Assembly (NCBI RefSeq): GCF_001426905.1
Contig: NZ_LMFQ01000023.1
Span: forward strand, 124,001-188,000
DNA from: Caulobacter sp. Root1455
Lineage (GTDB): Bacteria > Pseudomonadota > Alphaproteobacteria > Caulobacterales > Caulobacteraceae
Direction of reading: 5' to 3'
DNA: 64,000 nt
Shown here: in pieces, positions 16,217-25,094 of the stretch
How positions within the stretch are numbered: position 1 is the first letter of the stretch
Layout: the number at the start of each line of letters is the position of its first letter
Translations under genes and position numbers: made by a program
The notes under the pieces: model-generated
Database searches by the model: none
What the model saw: only the letters and a program-made list of their open reading frames with translations
Told to the model about the DNA's origin: nothing

Positions 16217-16295
16217 CGACAAGCATGAAACAATCGATTGGCCCTATCGGTTTTCGTTGCCTACAAGGCCTTTGCAATTCCTGCAGGAGAACTTC

Positions 16296-16859
16296 ATGTC
16301 CTTGATCAACACCGAGATCAAACCCTTCACCGCCCAGGCCCTCAAGGGCGGCAAGTTCATCACGATCAGCGAAGCCGATCTGAAGGGCAATTGGTCCGTC
16401 GTGTTCTTCTACCCGGCCGACTTCACGTTCGTCTGCCCGACCGAACTGGAAGACCTGGCCGACAACTACGGCGAGTTCCGCAAGCTGGGCGTCGAGATCT
16501 ACTCGGTGTCGACCGACACCCACTTCGCCCACAAGGCCTGGCACGACACCTCCGACGCCGTGCGCAAGATCGAATACACCATGGTCGGCGACCCGACCGG
16601 CACGATCACCCGCAACTTCGGCGTGATGATCGAGGAAGCCGGCCTGGCCGATCGCGGCACCTTCGTGATCGACCCGGAAGGCAAGATCCAGATCGTCGAG
16701 ATCACCGCCGGCGGCATCGGCCGCGACGCCCTGGAGCTGCTGCGCAAGGTCAAGGCCGCCCAGTACGTCGCCGCCCACCCGGGCGAAGTCTGCCCCGCCA
16801 AGTGGGAAGAGGGCGAAGCCACCCTGAAGCCGTCGCTGGACCTGGTCGGCAAGATCTAA
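16296..16859 (+). CDS. ahpC: alkyl hydroperoxide reductase peroxiredoxin AhpC
   Basis: A 187-residue typical 2-Cys peroxiredoxin that reduces H2O2 and organic peroxides. The peroxidatic cysteine is C47 in FTFVCPTE and the resolving cysteine C166 in [10 protein letters not shown], matching the E. coli positions almost exactly. A GGAGA ribosome site precedes the ATG at 16296. It is divergent from oxyR and followed by ahpF after a strong hairpin. Confidence 0.97.
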   Translation: MSLINTEIKPFTAQALKGGKFITISEADLKGNWSVVFFYPADFTFVCPTELEDLADNYGEFRKLGVEIYSVSTDTHFAHKAWHDTSDAVRKIEYTMVGDPTGTITRNFGVMIEEAGLADRGTFVIDPEGKIQIVEITAGGIGRDALELLRKVKAAQYVAAHPGEVCPAKWEEGEATLKPSLDLVGKI

Positions 16860-16870
16860 GGTTCCGGCCC

Positions 16871-16912
16871 GCGTCGCCGCCCCTCCGCCAGCCCGCGGAC
16901 GGGCGGCGACGC
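16871..16912 (+). terminator. hairpin between ahpC and ahpF
   Basis: GCGTCGCCGCCC and GGGCGGCGACGC form a perfect 12-bp stem with an 18-base loop, 12 bases after the ahpC stop. It lacks a long T-run. It is placed to end or stabilise most ahpC mRNA while letting some reading through into ahpF. Confidence 0.6.
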
Positions 16913-16973
16913 ACCCCTTCTTCGAATTCACGTCGCCGCCTCCTCCCCCTGGGCGGCAAACCAGGAGCACGTC

Positions 16974-18575
16974 ATGCTGGACGCCGGTCTGAAGGATCAA
17001 CTGAAGGCCTATCTGGGCCATCTGCGTCAGCCGATCGAGCTGGTCGCCGCCCTCGACGACGGCCCCAAGTCCCGCGAGATGCTGGACCTGCTGGAAGACA
17101 TCGTCGCCGCCTCGGACAAGGTCAGCCTGTCGCGTCGCGCCGATGCCCGCACCCCGTCCTTCGCCATCGAACGCGCCAGTAAGGACGCCCCCCAGGACAA
17201 GGTTGGCGTCCGCTTCGCCGGCCTGCCCCTGGGCCACGAGTTCACCTCGCTGGTGCTGGCCCTGCTGCACGTCGGCGGCCACCCGCCGAAGTTCGACGCC
17301 GAGGTCCTGGACCAGGTCCGCGCCCTGGAGGGCGAGTTCCGCTTCGAGACCTATTTCTCGCAGAGCTGCCAGAACTGCCCGGACGTGGTCCAGGCGCTCA
17401 ACACCATGGCGGCCCTGAACCCCAACATCACCCACGTCGCCATCGACGGCGCGCTGTTTCAGCAGGAAGTCGAGGAACGCCAGGTCATGGCCGTGCCGAC
17501 CGTCCTGCTGAACGGCCAGCCGTTCGGCCAGGGCCGCATGGGCCTGGAGCAGATCCTGGCCAAGCTGGACACCGGCGTCGCGGCCCGCGAGGCCGAGAAG
17601 ATCAAGGCCAAGGACGCCTTCGACGTTCTTGTTGTCGGTGGGGGCCCCGCCGGCGCCGCCGCGGCGATCTACGCCGCCCGCAAGGGCATCCGCACCGGCG
17701 TGGCGGCCGAGCGCTTCGGCGGCCAGGTGCTGGACACCATGGCCATCGAGAACTTCATCTCGGTGTCGCACACCGAGGGTCCGCGCCTGGCCGCCAATCT
17801 CGAGCAGCACGTCAAGGACTACGACGTCGACATCATGAACCTGCAGAAGGCCGTGGGCCTGGTCCCCGCCCAGACTCCGGGCGGCCTGATCGAGGTCAAG
17901 CTCGAGAACGGCGCCAGCCTGAAGTCACGCAGCGTGATCCTGGCCACCGGCGCCCGCTGGCGGAACATCAACGTGCCCGGCGAGGCCGAGTACAAGAACA
18001 AGGGCGTGGCCTATTGCCCGCACTGCGACGGCCCGCTGTTCAAGGGCAAGCGCGTGGCGGTGATCGGCGGCGGCAACAGCGGCGTCGAGGCGGCCATCGA
18101 CCTGGCCGGCCTCGTGGCCCACGTGACCCTGATCGAGTTCGACAGCCAGCTTCGCGCCGACGCGGTGCTGCAGCGCAAGCTGGCCAGCCTGCCGAACGTC
18201 CGCATCGTCACCTCGGCCCTGACCACCCAGGTCCTGGGCGACGGAAACAAGGTCACCGGCCTGACCTACAAGGACCGCAACCACGACCAGGTCCACCAGG
18301 TCGACCTGGAAGGCGTGTTCGTGCAGATCGGCCTGGTGCCCAACACCGAATGGCTGAAGGATGCGGGCGTGGCGCTCTCCCCGCGCGGCGAGATCGAGGT
18401 CGACCATCGCGGCGAGACCTCGCTGCCCGGCGTGTTCGCCGCCGGCGACGCCACGACCACGCCCTACAAGCAGATCATCATCGCCATGGGCGAGGGTTCG
18501 AAGGCGGCTCTGTCGGCCTTCGACTACATGATCCGCCTGGAGCCGGACGTTCCCGCCGAGCAGGAGGCCGCCTGA
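16974..18575 (+). CDS. ahpF: alkyl hydroperoxide reductase flavoprotein AhpF
   Basis: A 533-residue flavoenzyme that passes electrons from NADH to AhpC. The N-terminal double thioredoxin fold has its active CxxC at residues 132 and 135 (SQSCQNCPD). The FAD-binding [20 protein letters not shown] begins near 222, the NAD-binding [15 protein letters not shown] near 364, and the thioredoxin-reductase-like CPHC is at 348-351. It ends with [20 protein letters not shown]. All three redox centres are intact. The GGAGCAC just before the ATG is its ribosome site. Confidence 0.97.
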   Translation: MLDAGLKDQLKAYLGHLRQPIELVAALDDGPKSREMLDLLEDIVAASDKVSLSRRADARTPSFAIERASKDAPQDKVGVRFAGLPLGHEFTSLVLALLHVGGHPPKFDAEVLDQVRALEGEFRFETYFSQSCQNCPDVVQALNTMAALNPNITHVAIDGALFQQEVEERQVMAVPTVLLNGQPFGQGRMGLEQILAKLDTGVAAREAEKIKAKDAFDVLVVGGGPAGAAAAIYAARKGIRTGVAAERFGGQVLDTMAIENFISVSHTEGPRLAANLEQHVKDYDVDIMNLQKAVGLVPAQTPGGLIEVKLENGASLKSRSVILATGARWRNINVPGEAEYKNKGVAYCPHCDGPLFKGKRVAVIGGGNSGVEAAIDLAGLVAHVTLIEFDSQLRADAVLQRKLASLPNVRIVTSALTTQVLGDGNKVTGLTYKDRNHDQVHQVDLEGVFVQIGLVPNTEWLKDAGVALSPRGEIEVDHRGETSLPGVFAAGDATTTPYKQIIIAMGEGSKAALSAFDYMIRLEPDVPAEQEAA

Positions 18576-18629
18576 CGTTCCAGGCTTGAAGCCTCCGGGC
18601 GGGCCCGGGGGCGGAACGAATCGCCATGG

Positions 18630-18676
18630 AGCCGCCGGGGCCGCCCTTTCCGGGCCGTCGCGGCGGCTTTCGTGTT
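18630..18676 (+). terminator. terminator-like hairpin after ahpF
   Basis: AGCCGCC (18630-18636) pairs with GGCGGCT (18662-18668) around a further GC-rich inner stem, followed by TTTCGTGTTT. It probably ends the ahpCF transcript. Confidence 0.5.
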
Positions 18677-18842
18677 TCTGGCGATGCGTCAATGCGCCTC
18701 TCGCCGAATGCGCGATCTTGACCTCGACAGCAATCTCGGGGCCGGGCTATCTTGTTAACGAATGGGCAAAATGATTCTGCGGGTCGGCACGACCGAATCG
18801 GCGCGATGGGCGTCGTCCCGGGAATCGTAAAGGGTGGGCAAG

Positions 18843-20225
18843 ATGAGGCTGCTGTCGAAGGGCGATCGCAACACCAAAGGCGGCGTCAAACCCGTGATGC
18901 TGGCCGCCGAGAACGATCGTCTCGAAGCGGACAGCGACCGCCTGGTCGAGGCCACCCAGGCCATCGGCGTCCGCTATGAGACCATCCACGGCGGGCTGGA
19001 CAGCATCAGCCGCGTGGTCGAGCACCTGCGGGCCATCGAGCCCCTGCTCTCCGAAATCCGCGGCCCGGTCGCCGAGGAGTTCGAGGCCCGTCGCGCCGAG
19101 CACGCCGAGCTGATCTCCCTGCGCGCCAATTTCGAACAGGCTTCGCGCCAGCTGGCCGCCGCCCAGGCCGAGGAACGCGAGCTGTCCGCCAAGCTGGCGA
19201 CCGCCGACGCCGCCCTGACCGAATCCGACGCCCGGCGCCAGTCCCTGGACGTCGCCCTCGAGGACGGCGCCCTGGAGATCGACCGCCTGCGCAACGGCCT
19301 GCAGCAGTCCGAGCTCAAGGTCGGCGGCCTGGAGGCCGCGCTGCGCGACGCCACCGCCCGCGCCGAGCACCTGACCCAGGACGTCGAGACCCTGCGCTTC
19401 CAGACCCAGGACATCGACGCCCGTCGCGGCGAGTCCGAGGCCGCCCTGGCCGCCGCCAAGCAGCAATCGGCCCTGCAGGTCGAGGAGCTGGGCACCCTGA
19501 AGAAGCGCCTGGAGCAGGCCGGCGCCGACATCGCCCGCCTGTCGCGCGTCGAGACCGAGCTGGAAGCCCAGATCGCCACCGAGCGCGCCCGCGTCCTGGC
19601 CGCCGACAACGCCCTGACCACCGTCCAGGCCGACAGCGCCCGCACGATCCGCGGCCTCGAAGCCCAGGTCGAGTCCGGCCGCGCCGAGGTGCTGGCCCTG
19701 CAGACCCGCCTGGAGACCGCCACCGGCCGCGCCGACAAGCTGGAAGAGATGAACGCCCAGATCTCGGCCCGCCTCAACGAAAGCAGCGCCCAGCAGCAGG
19801 CCGTCGAGCGCCGGGCCGGCGATCTCAACGTCGCCCTGGAGCGCGCCCTGGAACGGGTCCGCAACCTCGAGGACGAGGTCGAGGACCTGCGCGGCCGACA
19901 TGCCGGCGTCGACACCGCCCGCGCCGCGGCGATCGAGCGCGCCGACCAGCTGGCCAAGACGGTCGTGGCCCACGAGAAGGCGCTCAAGCGCGCCGAGGAA
20001 CGCGCCGCCCAGCTGCGCACCCGCTTCGAGGCCCTGCAGGCCTCGGAAGACGAGACCCGCCGCGCTCACGACGAAAAGGTCACCGAGATGCAGACCGAGA
20101 TCGAACGGATCCGCTCGGAGGCCGCCCTGGCCGAAGGCGCCCTGGAATCGGCCCGCCGCGACCGCTCGCGCCTGCAGATGGCCCTGCTGGGCGCCACCAG
20201 CGACGACGTCCAGGCCGCCGGCTAA
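18843..20225 (+). CDS. creS: crescentin-like intermediate-filament protein
   Basis: A 460-residue protein that is almost wholly heptad-repeat coiled coil from about residue 25 to 445, with abundant Ala, Leu, Glu and Arg and no enzyme motif. The N-terminus, MRLLSKGDRNTKGGVKPVML, matches my recollection of the conserved basic head of crescentin, which begins MRLLSK and is needed for membrane and MreB association. Crescentin forms the filament along the inner curve that makes Caulobacter cells vibrioid. The length is also right (457 in C. crescentus, as I recall). I chose the ATG at 18843, which gives MRLLSK and follows AAAGGGTGGG; an ATG nine bases earlier is possible. An hfsK-like gene nearby agrees with Caulobacter gene order. 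Confidence 0.87.
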   Translation: MRLLSKGDRNTKGGVKPVMLAAENDRLEADSDRLVEATQAIGVRYETIHGGLDSISRVVEHLRAIEPLLSEIRGPVAEEFEARRAEHAELISLRANFEQASRQLAAAQAEERELSAKLATADAALTESDARRQSLDVALEDGALEIDRLRNGLQQSELKVGGLEAALRDATARAEHLTQDVETLRFQTQDIDARRGESEAALAAAKQQSALQVEELGTLKKRLEQAGADIARLSRVETELEAQIATERARVLAADNALTTVQADSARTIRGLEAQVESGRAEVLALQTRLETATGRADKLEEMNAQISARLNESSAQQQAVERRAGDLNVALERALERVRNLEDEVEDLRGRHAGVDTARAAAIERADQLAKTVVAHEKALKRAEERAAQLRTRFEALQASEDETRRAHDEKVTEMQTEIERIRSEAALAEGALESARRDRSRLQMALLGATSDDVQAAG

Positions 20226-20228
20226 GGC

Positions 20229-21110
20229 CTATCGACCCGGCCCCGTCGTTGCGCCCTTGGGCGGAGCGGCGGGGGTCGGCGCGGCCTTCGGGGCCGACAT
20301 CCTGTCGAACACTTCCGGCGGCTGGGTCGCCATGGTGGCCCTCAGCCGCTCCATGGGCGCCTGGCTTTCCGTGACCCGGCCGGTCCTGGGCCGGTCGATG
20401 TCCAGCGTCAGCAGCAGCGAGATCGTCAGCAGCAGGAACAGGAAAGCGGTCGCGCCGCGCCCTTCCTTGTTCGCGCCGGCATAGCCCAGCACGCCGGCCG
20501 AGGTGACCACATAGACGAACAACACGAAGAACACCGTGCTGGGCACCCGGGCCAGCCGGGCGGCCTTCCGCGCGGAGTCCAGGTCGATCATGGTGTTCAT
20601 GGTGTCCAGGTACGAGCTGGAGAAATCCAGGCCCTTGATCGAGGGCCAGGCGGCCAGGGTCGCGGTCCACAGGTCGGTCAGCATCTGGTCGTTCCTGGCC
20701 AGCAGCGTCGGGACCTGGTCGGGCGGCGCCTTGGCCAGGGTGATCCGATTGTCGGTGTAGTCGACGAGCATCCGGCTGATCCGGGCCCGATCGACCGGCT
20801 CCAGCATCTGGGTGCGCAGATAGGTGGTGCCGATGGCGTTGGCTTCTTCGAGCACCAGCATCCGCCGCGACTCGAAACGGTCGACGGCCAGCGAAAAGGT
20901 GAAGCCCATCAGCAGGGCCAGCAGCCCCAGGGTGGCCGAGACGATGTAGCCTTCCTTCCCGCCGTCGTCCCCGCCTTCGCCCTTGGTCTTGCCCGTGCGC
21001 CGGCTCAGCCATTCGCCGAGCAGCGAGGCCGCGAACATGGCCGCCAGCAGGATCAGGCCGATCAGCCAGGCGGGCGTGGTCTCCAGCCAGGTGGCGAAGC
21101 CGCCGGTCAT
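20229..21110 (-). CDS. DUF4239 (bestrophin-like) membrane protein
   Basis: A 293-residue inner-membrane protein. Two N-terminal membrane segments (PAWLIGLILLAAMFAASLLG, and VSATLGLLALLMGFTFSLAV with DRFESRR behind it) flank a soluble helical domain, and two more follow at about 188-210 and 222-240. The GFTFSLAVDRFESRR stretch and the helix with EEANAIGTTYLR are the DUF4239 signature. The family is distantly bestrophin-like but has no proven function. It is convergent with creS, the two stops only three bases apart. Confidence 0.84.
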   Translation of the reverse strand: MTGGFATWLETTPAWLIGLILLAAMFAASLLGEWLSRRTGKTKGEGGDDGGKEGYIVSATLGLLALLMGFTFSLAVDRFESRRMLVLEEANAIGTTYLRTQMLEPVDRARISRMLVDYTDNRITLAKAPPDQVPTLLARNDQMLTDLWTATLAAWPSIKGLDFSSSYLDTMNTMIDLDSARKAARLARVPSTVFFVLFVYVVTSAGVLGYAGANKEGRGATAFLFLLLTISLLLTLDIDRPRTGRVTESQAPMERLRATMATQPPEVFDRMSAPKAAPTPAAPPKGATTGPGR

Positions 21111-21404
21111 CGCGCGAACGCCTTGGGGTCGGCCTGTCGTCCGCTATCCATCCTGGACCTCTCGCCGGATCGAAATCTCGGGGCGATCTTTCGACGCGCG
21201 ACCGCGATCCGCCATGGGGCGAATCCCGGGTGCGGCTGGTTCTTCGTCCGGATTTTCGATCCCCGTGCAGGACCGGGCTCATCTACTATAGCGTTTATAT
21301 ATTGACGACTCTCCCTACGAGTGATCAGCCTGTGGCGAAGCTCGGGCCCACGGCGCATGGCGCAGCCTTGCGCGGACCCTGGTCGAAACTCGGCGGAGGG
21401 CGTG

Positions 21405-23075
21405 ATGAAAATCTCGAAAACAGCGCGGAAGATCGGCTGGCGGACGCTGGCCGCGACCCTGGTGTGTCTGGCGGGCGGCGGCGGGCTGTTCGCGGCCAAG
21501 GCGATCAACGCCGCGCCGCCGGCCAAGCCGGCCTATCTGGCCGCCTTCCCCAATTTCGCCCCCAAGCTGACGCCCCAGCTGCCGGGCGACGTCGACATCA
21601 CGCTGAAGACCCAGCTGGAGAAGGCCCAGAAGTTTTCCGAGGTCCAGCGCGAGTTCGACCTCTATTCCTGGCAGATGTTCCTGGCGCTGAACTGGCCGAC
21701 CAACAGCCAGGGCCAGGCCGCGCCCAAGCTGACCGACACCCGGTTCGGCCAGCCGCACTGGACGCTGTGGCATAATTCCAGCGCGATCTTCCAGACCGAC
21801 GGAGAGCGGCCGGCCGCCTGCCGCGTGTCGCCCAAGGCCCGGACCTTGACGCTGTTCCGAGGCGACCTGGCCAAGCCGGTCAGCAAGGGGCTGGCGCCGT
21901 TCTCGGCCCAGGCCACCGCCAACGCCGACCCGCGCGCGACCCGGTTCCTGGGCGTGCTGTCGGCGGTGGGCGAACTGAACGCGGCCAATCTCGGCGACCT
22001 GGACGACATCCAGCAGGCCTTCTCGGGCCCGATGATCGATCAGAACGGCGAGTTCGTTTATTACGAGATCATGATCGACCCCAACGAGGTCGGCTATCTC
22101 TGCGACAACAGCCTCTACAACATCAATGGCCAGGTCGCGTTCGCCAAGGCCGGCGGCAAGGTGGCCATGCCGGTGGGCGCGCCGGGCAAGGACTGGAGCG
22201 GTTCGTTCGAACTGAAGTTCGCTTGGCGGATCCTCAAGTCCGGCAAGGACGACTTCAGCCGCTTCTACACCAGCCCGGCCGTGGTCATCGATCAGGGACC
22301 GGACGGCAAGCAGCTGGAGCGCAAGGTGACGGTCGGCCTGGTCGGCATGCACATCGGCCATAAGAGCACGACCTCGCCGCAGTGGATCTGGTCCACCTTC
22401 GAGCAGGTCGACAACCTGGATGTCGACGCGGTCGCCCATCCCAAGCTGAACCCGTCGTTCGTCGATCCCAACTGCCCGATCTGCGCGGTCGACCAACTGC
22501 CGCAGAAGGTCAAGGGCGTCTATCCGCGCATCCCGACCCAGGCCTGGCGCGGCATCCCCATCCCGGGCGACAAGGTCGCCCTGAACCGTCAGGCCCAGGC
22601 GGCCCTGAAGGCCCAGGGCTCGGTCTGGCAGTACTATCAGCTGATCGACACCCAATGGCCGACCGATCCGACGGCGCCGCCCGCCCCGTGGAACGGCGGG
22701 CTGCCCAACGCGATCGTCAACAAGCCGGGCGGCAATCCCACCCCGGTGTTCCTGACCAACGTCACCATGGAAACCTACTTCCAGAAGGGCAACCAGGTGG
22801 CGTGCAACGGCGAGGAGCTGCCCAACGGCCAGGACTGTCCCGCCTCGGGCTCCGCCCAGCCGCCGGTCTGGAACTCGGTGCTCAACAACCAAGGCAAGCC
22901 GGTGACGCCGGGGATCAACACCCTGACCTTCCAGACGGAAAGCTGCATGGGCTGCCATTCGTCGGCTGGGGTCTGGACGTCGTACGATCCCAAGACCGGC
23001 AAGGGGAACCAGTCAGGCCAGCTGACGGCGGACTTCTCCTGGCTGATGAGCCAGAAGGCCAGCTGGGAGAAGTAG
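21405..23075 (+). CDS. monohaem c-type cytochrome-like exported protein
   Basis: A 556-residue protein with an N-terminal signal sequence or anchor (TLAATLVCLAGGGGLFAAKA) and a single haem c motif, ESCMGCHSSAG, with CMGCH at residues 514-518. The large domain before it has no fold I can name; segments such as FDLYSWQMFLALNWP and the QFDP-like calcium or polar loops suggest a periplasmic enzyme-like domain. The haem site so near the C-terminus suggests an electron-transfer tail on that domain. Other cysteines (CDN, CPICAV, CNGEELPNGQDC) could form disulfides. The ATG at 21405 follows a CGGAGGG site and gives the signal peptide. Function unknown. Confidence 0.8.
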   Translation: MKISKTARKIGWRTLAATLVCLAGGGGLFAAKAINAAPPAKPAYLAAFPNFAPKLTPQLPGDVDITLKTQLEKAQKFSEVQREFDLYSWQMFLALNWPTNSQGQAAPKLTDTRFGQPHWTLWHNSSAIFQTDGERPAACRVSPKARTLTLFRGDLAKPVSKGLAPFSAQATANADPRATRFLGVLSAVGELNAANLGDLDDIQQAFSGPMIDQNGEFVYYEIMIDPNEVGYLCDNSLYNINGQVAFAKAGGKVAMPVGAPGKDWSGSFELKFAWRILKSGKDDFSRFYTSPAVVIDQGPDGKQLERKVTVGLVGMHIGHKSTTSPQWIWSTFEQVDNLDVDAVAHPKLNPSFVDPNCPICAVDQLPQKVKGVYPRIPTQAWRGIPIPGDKVALNRQAQAALKAQGSVWQYYQLIDTQWPTDPTAPPAPWNGGLPNAIVNKPGGNPTPVFLTNVTMETYFQKGNQVACNGEELPNGQDCPASGSAQPPVWNSVLNNQGKPVTPGINTLTFQTESCMGCHSSAGVWTSYDPKTGKGNQSGQLTADFSWLMSQKASWEK

Positions 23076-23153
23076 TTCCAAGCATCCCGGGCCTTGCGCC
23101 CGGGATTACGGCGTTCGCTAGGGCTGATCGAGGTTCGGCTTCGAAAGCGAAAA

Positions 23154-23240
23154 CCTCGTCCTTCGACAAGCTCAGGATGAGGTTTTCTATCGCACGGCCC
23201 GCACAATGGTCCTCATCCTGAGCTTTGTCGAAGGACGAGG
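23154..23240. repeat. 87-bp palindromic repeat, copy 1
   Basis: A 29-base left arm (23154-23182, starting CCTCGTCCTTCGACAAGCTC) and a 30-base right arm (23211-23240) are complementary apart from one extra T, around a 28-base loop. The arms recur almost exactly at 58489-58575. The loop sequences differ, so only the arms are conserved. It lies after the cytochrome-like gene. Confidence 0.85.
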
Positions 23241-23271
23241 ACCATGCACTTGGCTTGAAGATCGATCGCCC

Positions 23272-23799
23272 CTACGGCGCCTTGCCCGTTTCGACATAGG
23301 CCGTCAGGCGGTCGAACTGCTCGCTCAGGACCTGATCAACAGCCGGGGCGATCTTGTCGAGCCCGCCCTTCATGTAGCCGCCGACGTCGTAGGTCTGGGT
23401 CAGGGTGGTCTTGCCGTCCGTCTCCGACAGGGTCCAACCCAGGTGGCCGGCGGCGCCGGACATCTGCAGCGGCCCCAGGGCGCCGAACAGCCGCAGGCCC
23501 CGACCGGGCTGGGCGTAGACCACGGTCATGTGCATCACCGAGCCGCCGTTCGGCAGCTTCTCGCAGAAACAGCCGCCGGCCATCGGGGCCAGGGACAGGC
23601 CGGCCGAGGAGCCCGACCAGGTGTGGTCCTTGCTCCACCATTGCGAGGGCTGGGCGAGGGCGGCGTAGACCCTGTCGGCCGGGGCGTTCAGCACCGCCGT
23701 GCGCTTGACCTCGAAGCCGCCCGGCTGGGCGTCGACGACCTCGGCATGGGCCGTGGTGGCGGTGAGGGCGAGCGCGACGGCGATCAGCAGGTGTTTCAT
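23272..23799 (-). CDS. exported SRPBCC-fold protein
   Basis: A 175-residue protein with a signal peptide (MKHLLIAVALALTATTAHA) and an SRPBCC (START/Bet v 1-like) ligand-binding domain: VKRTAVLNAPADRVYAALAQ near the N-terminus and LDKIAPAVDQVLSEQFDRL as the long C-terminal helix. Two cysteines in GGCFCEKLPNGG are unusual. I chose the ATG at 23799, which gives a clean signal peptide, over the one 14 codons upstream. Its ligand is unknown. It is convergent with the cytochrome-like gene. Confidence 0.82.
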   Translation of the reverse strand: MKHLLIAVALALTATTAHAEVVDAQPGGFEVKRTAVLNAPADRVYAALAQPSQWWSKDHTWSGSSAGLSLAPMAGGCFCEKLPNGGSVMHMTVVYAQPGRGLRLFGALGPLQMSGAAGHLGWTLSETDGKTTLTQTYDVGGYMKGGLDKIAPAVDQVLSEQFDRLTAYVETGKAP

Positions 23800-23859
23800 G
23801 GGGTGAGGCCCTCCGGTAGGGAGAAGGGTGATGCAGGCCACGCTCGCGTCAAGTCCACG

Positions 23860-23980
23860 CTTGCCCCCACCTGACCGCTACGCGGTCTGTCCGCCCCCAT
23901 AGGGGGCGGAGGCTCCGACGCAGAGCGTCCTCTTCCCCCTGTGGGGGAAGACGGTCGCGAAGCGACCCGTAGGGGGCAAG
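23860..23980. repeat. 121-bp nested palindromic element
   Basis: Outer arms CTTGCCCCC and GGGGGCAAG (9 bp) enclose four smaller perfect hairpins: GACCGC-tac-GCGGTC, TCCGCCCCC-ata-GGGGGCGGA, CTTCCCCC-tgt-GGGGGAAG and GGTCGC-gaa-GCGACC. It fills most of the gap between the SRPBCC gene and murI. A related element lies between addB and addA (48261-48361). Confidence 0.75.
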
Positions 23981-24013
23981 TAGTCGCCTCCAAGCCGCTT
24001 GAAGCTAGCCGCC

Positions 24014-24865
24014 CTAAGCCGCCTCGAACCGCAGCGGGCCGCCCCAGAAGCTCTCCACCAGGCCGTTCTGGGGGCCCGGCGCGCCGGTGGTCAGGAACTG
24101 GCGCGAGCCGCCGGTCCCGGGGTCGAGCTCCGGATGGCGCTGCAGATAAAGCTCCAGGGCGTCGGCGGTCGAGGCCGGCTGGTGGATGACCGGCGTGCCG
24201 GCCGGCAGGGCGGCGCGGAAGATGTCGGCGATGATCTCGTAGTGGGTGCAGCCCAGCACCGCCCGGTCGGGATAGCGGCCGATGCGGGTCTTCAGCGCCT
24301 GGACATAACCCTCGACGGCCTTGGCCAGGTCCACGGCCCCGGCGTCGGCCTCGATCATCGGCACCAGGTCCGGGCAGGCCTGCGAGAACACCGCGATGTC
24401 CTGCTTGCGCTTGTCGATCTCGATCTCGTAGACGCGCGAATTGGTCGTGCCCTGCGTCGAGAAGACGCCGAGGACATCGAGCTGCTCGACCTTGTCGCCG
24501 CGCCGCTCGGCCTCGTGCTCCCAGGGCAGGCCGGTGGCCGCCTCGATGGTCGGCACGATGATGCCCAGCACGTTGATCGGCCGGCCCAGCTGCCTGCGAT
24601 AACCCGGCAGCCAGGTCTGCTGCAGGCGACGCAGCGCGATGGCCGAGGCGGTGTTGCAGGCCAGGACCACCAGGCTGGCGCCGGCGTCGAACAGGCGCTC
24701 GCAGCCGGCCCGGGTCAGGTCGACGATCTCCTCGCCCGGCCGGCCGCCATAGGGGGCGTTGGCCTGGTCGGCGAGATAGATGAAGTCCGCCTGGGGCAGA
24801 CGGTTCACGAGGGCGCGGTGGACCGTGAGGCCGCCCACGCCGGAGTCGAAGACGCCGATGGACAT
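24014..24865 (-). CDS. murI: glutamate racemase
   Basis: A 283-residue enzyme making D-glutamate for peptidoglycan. It starts MSIGVFDSGVGGLTVHRAL, and the two catalytic cysteines are in VLACNTASAIA and VLGCTHYEIIA. YLADQANAPYG is the substrate loop and STQGTTNS a further conserved stretch. Length is usual. It is divergent from the M3 peptidase gene across a 229-base gap. Confidence 0.95.
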   Translation of the reverse strand: MSIGVFDSGVGGLTVHRALVNRLPQADFIYLADQANAPYGGRPGEEIVDLTRAGCERLFDAGASLVVLACNTASAIALRRLQQTWLPGYRRQLGRPINVLGIIVPTIEAATGLPWEHEAERRGDKVEQLDVLGVFSTQGTTNSRVYEIEIDKRKQDIAVFSQACPDLVPMIEADAGAVDLAKAVEGYVQALKTRIGRYPDRAVLGCTHYEIIADIFRAALPAGTPVIHQPASTADALELYLQRHPELDPGTGGSRQFLTTGAPGPQNGLVESFWGGPLRFEAA

Positions 24866-25094
24866 GCGTTTGGCTTACCCCGCCGCCGCCCGGTCGTCCA
24901 CGCGGCCGGCTTGAGATTCTGACGCAGATCCCGTGCAGGCGCCTGTCGCGCACGAACCGGCCCCGGCCGAATGCGCCGTGCGAGCGTTTCTGTCGTCGAA
25001 TTCATGGCTGGCGGCACGAATTCCGCGCGAAAGCGCTTAACGACCAGCCGCGCGGCGCTCTAGGGTTCAGCTCCCTTTTTCCGGAGACCCGCCC

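Noticed and set aside
18753..18765. CtrA-type site with TTAA upstream of creS
   Set aside because: Only one TTAA is present; the TTAA-N7-TTAA pattern is missing.
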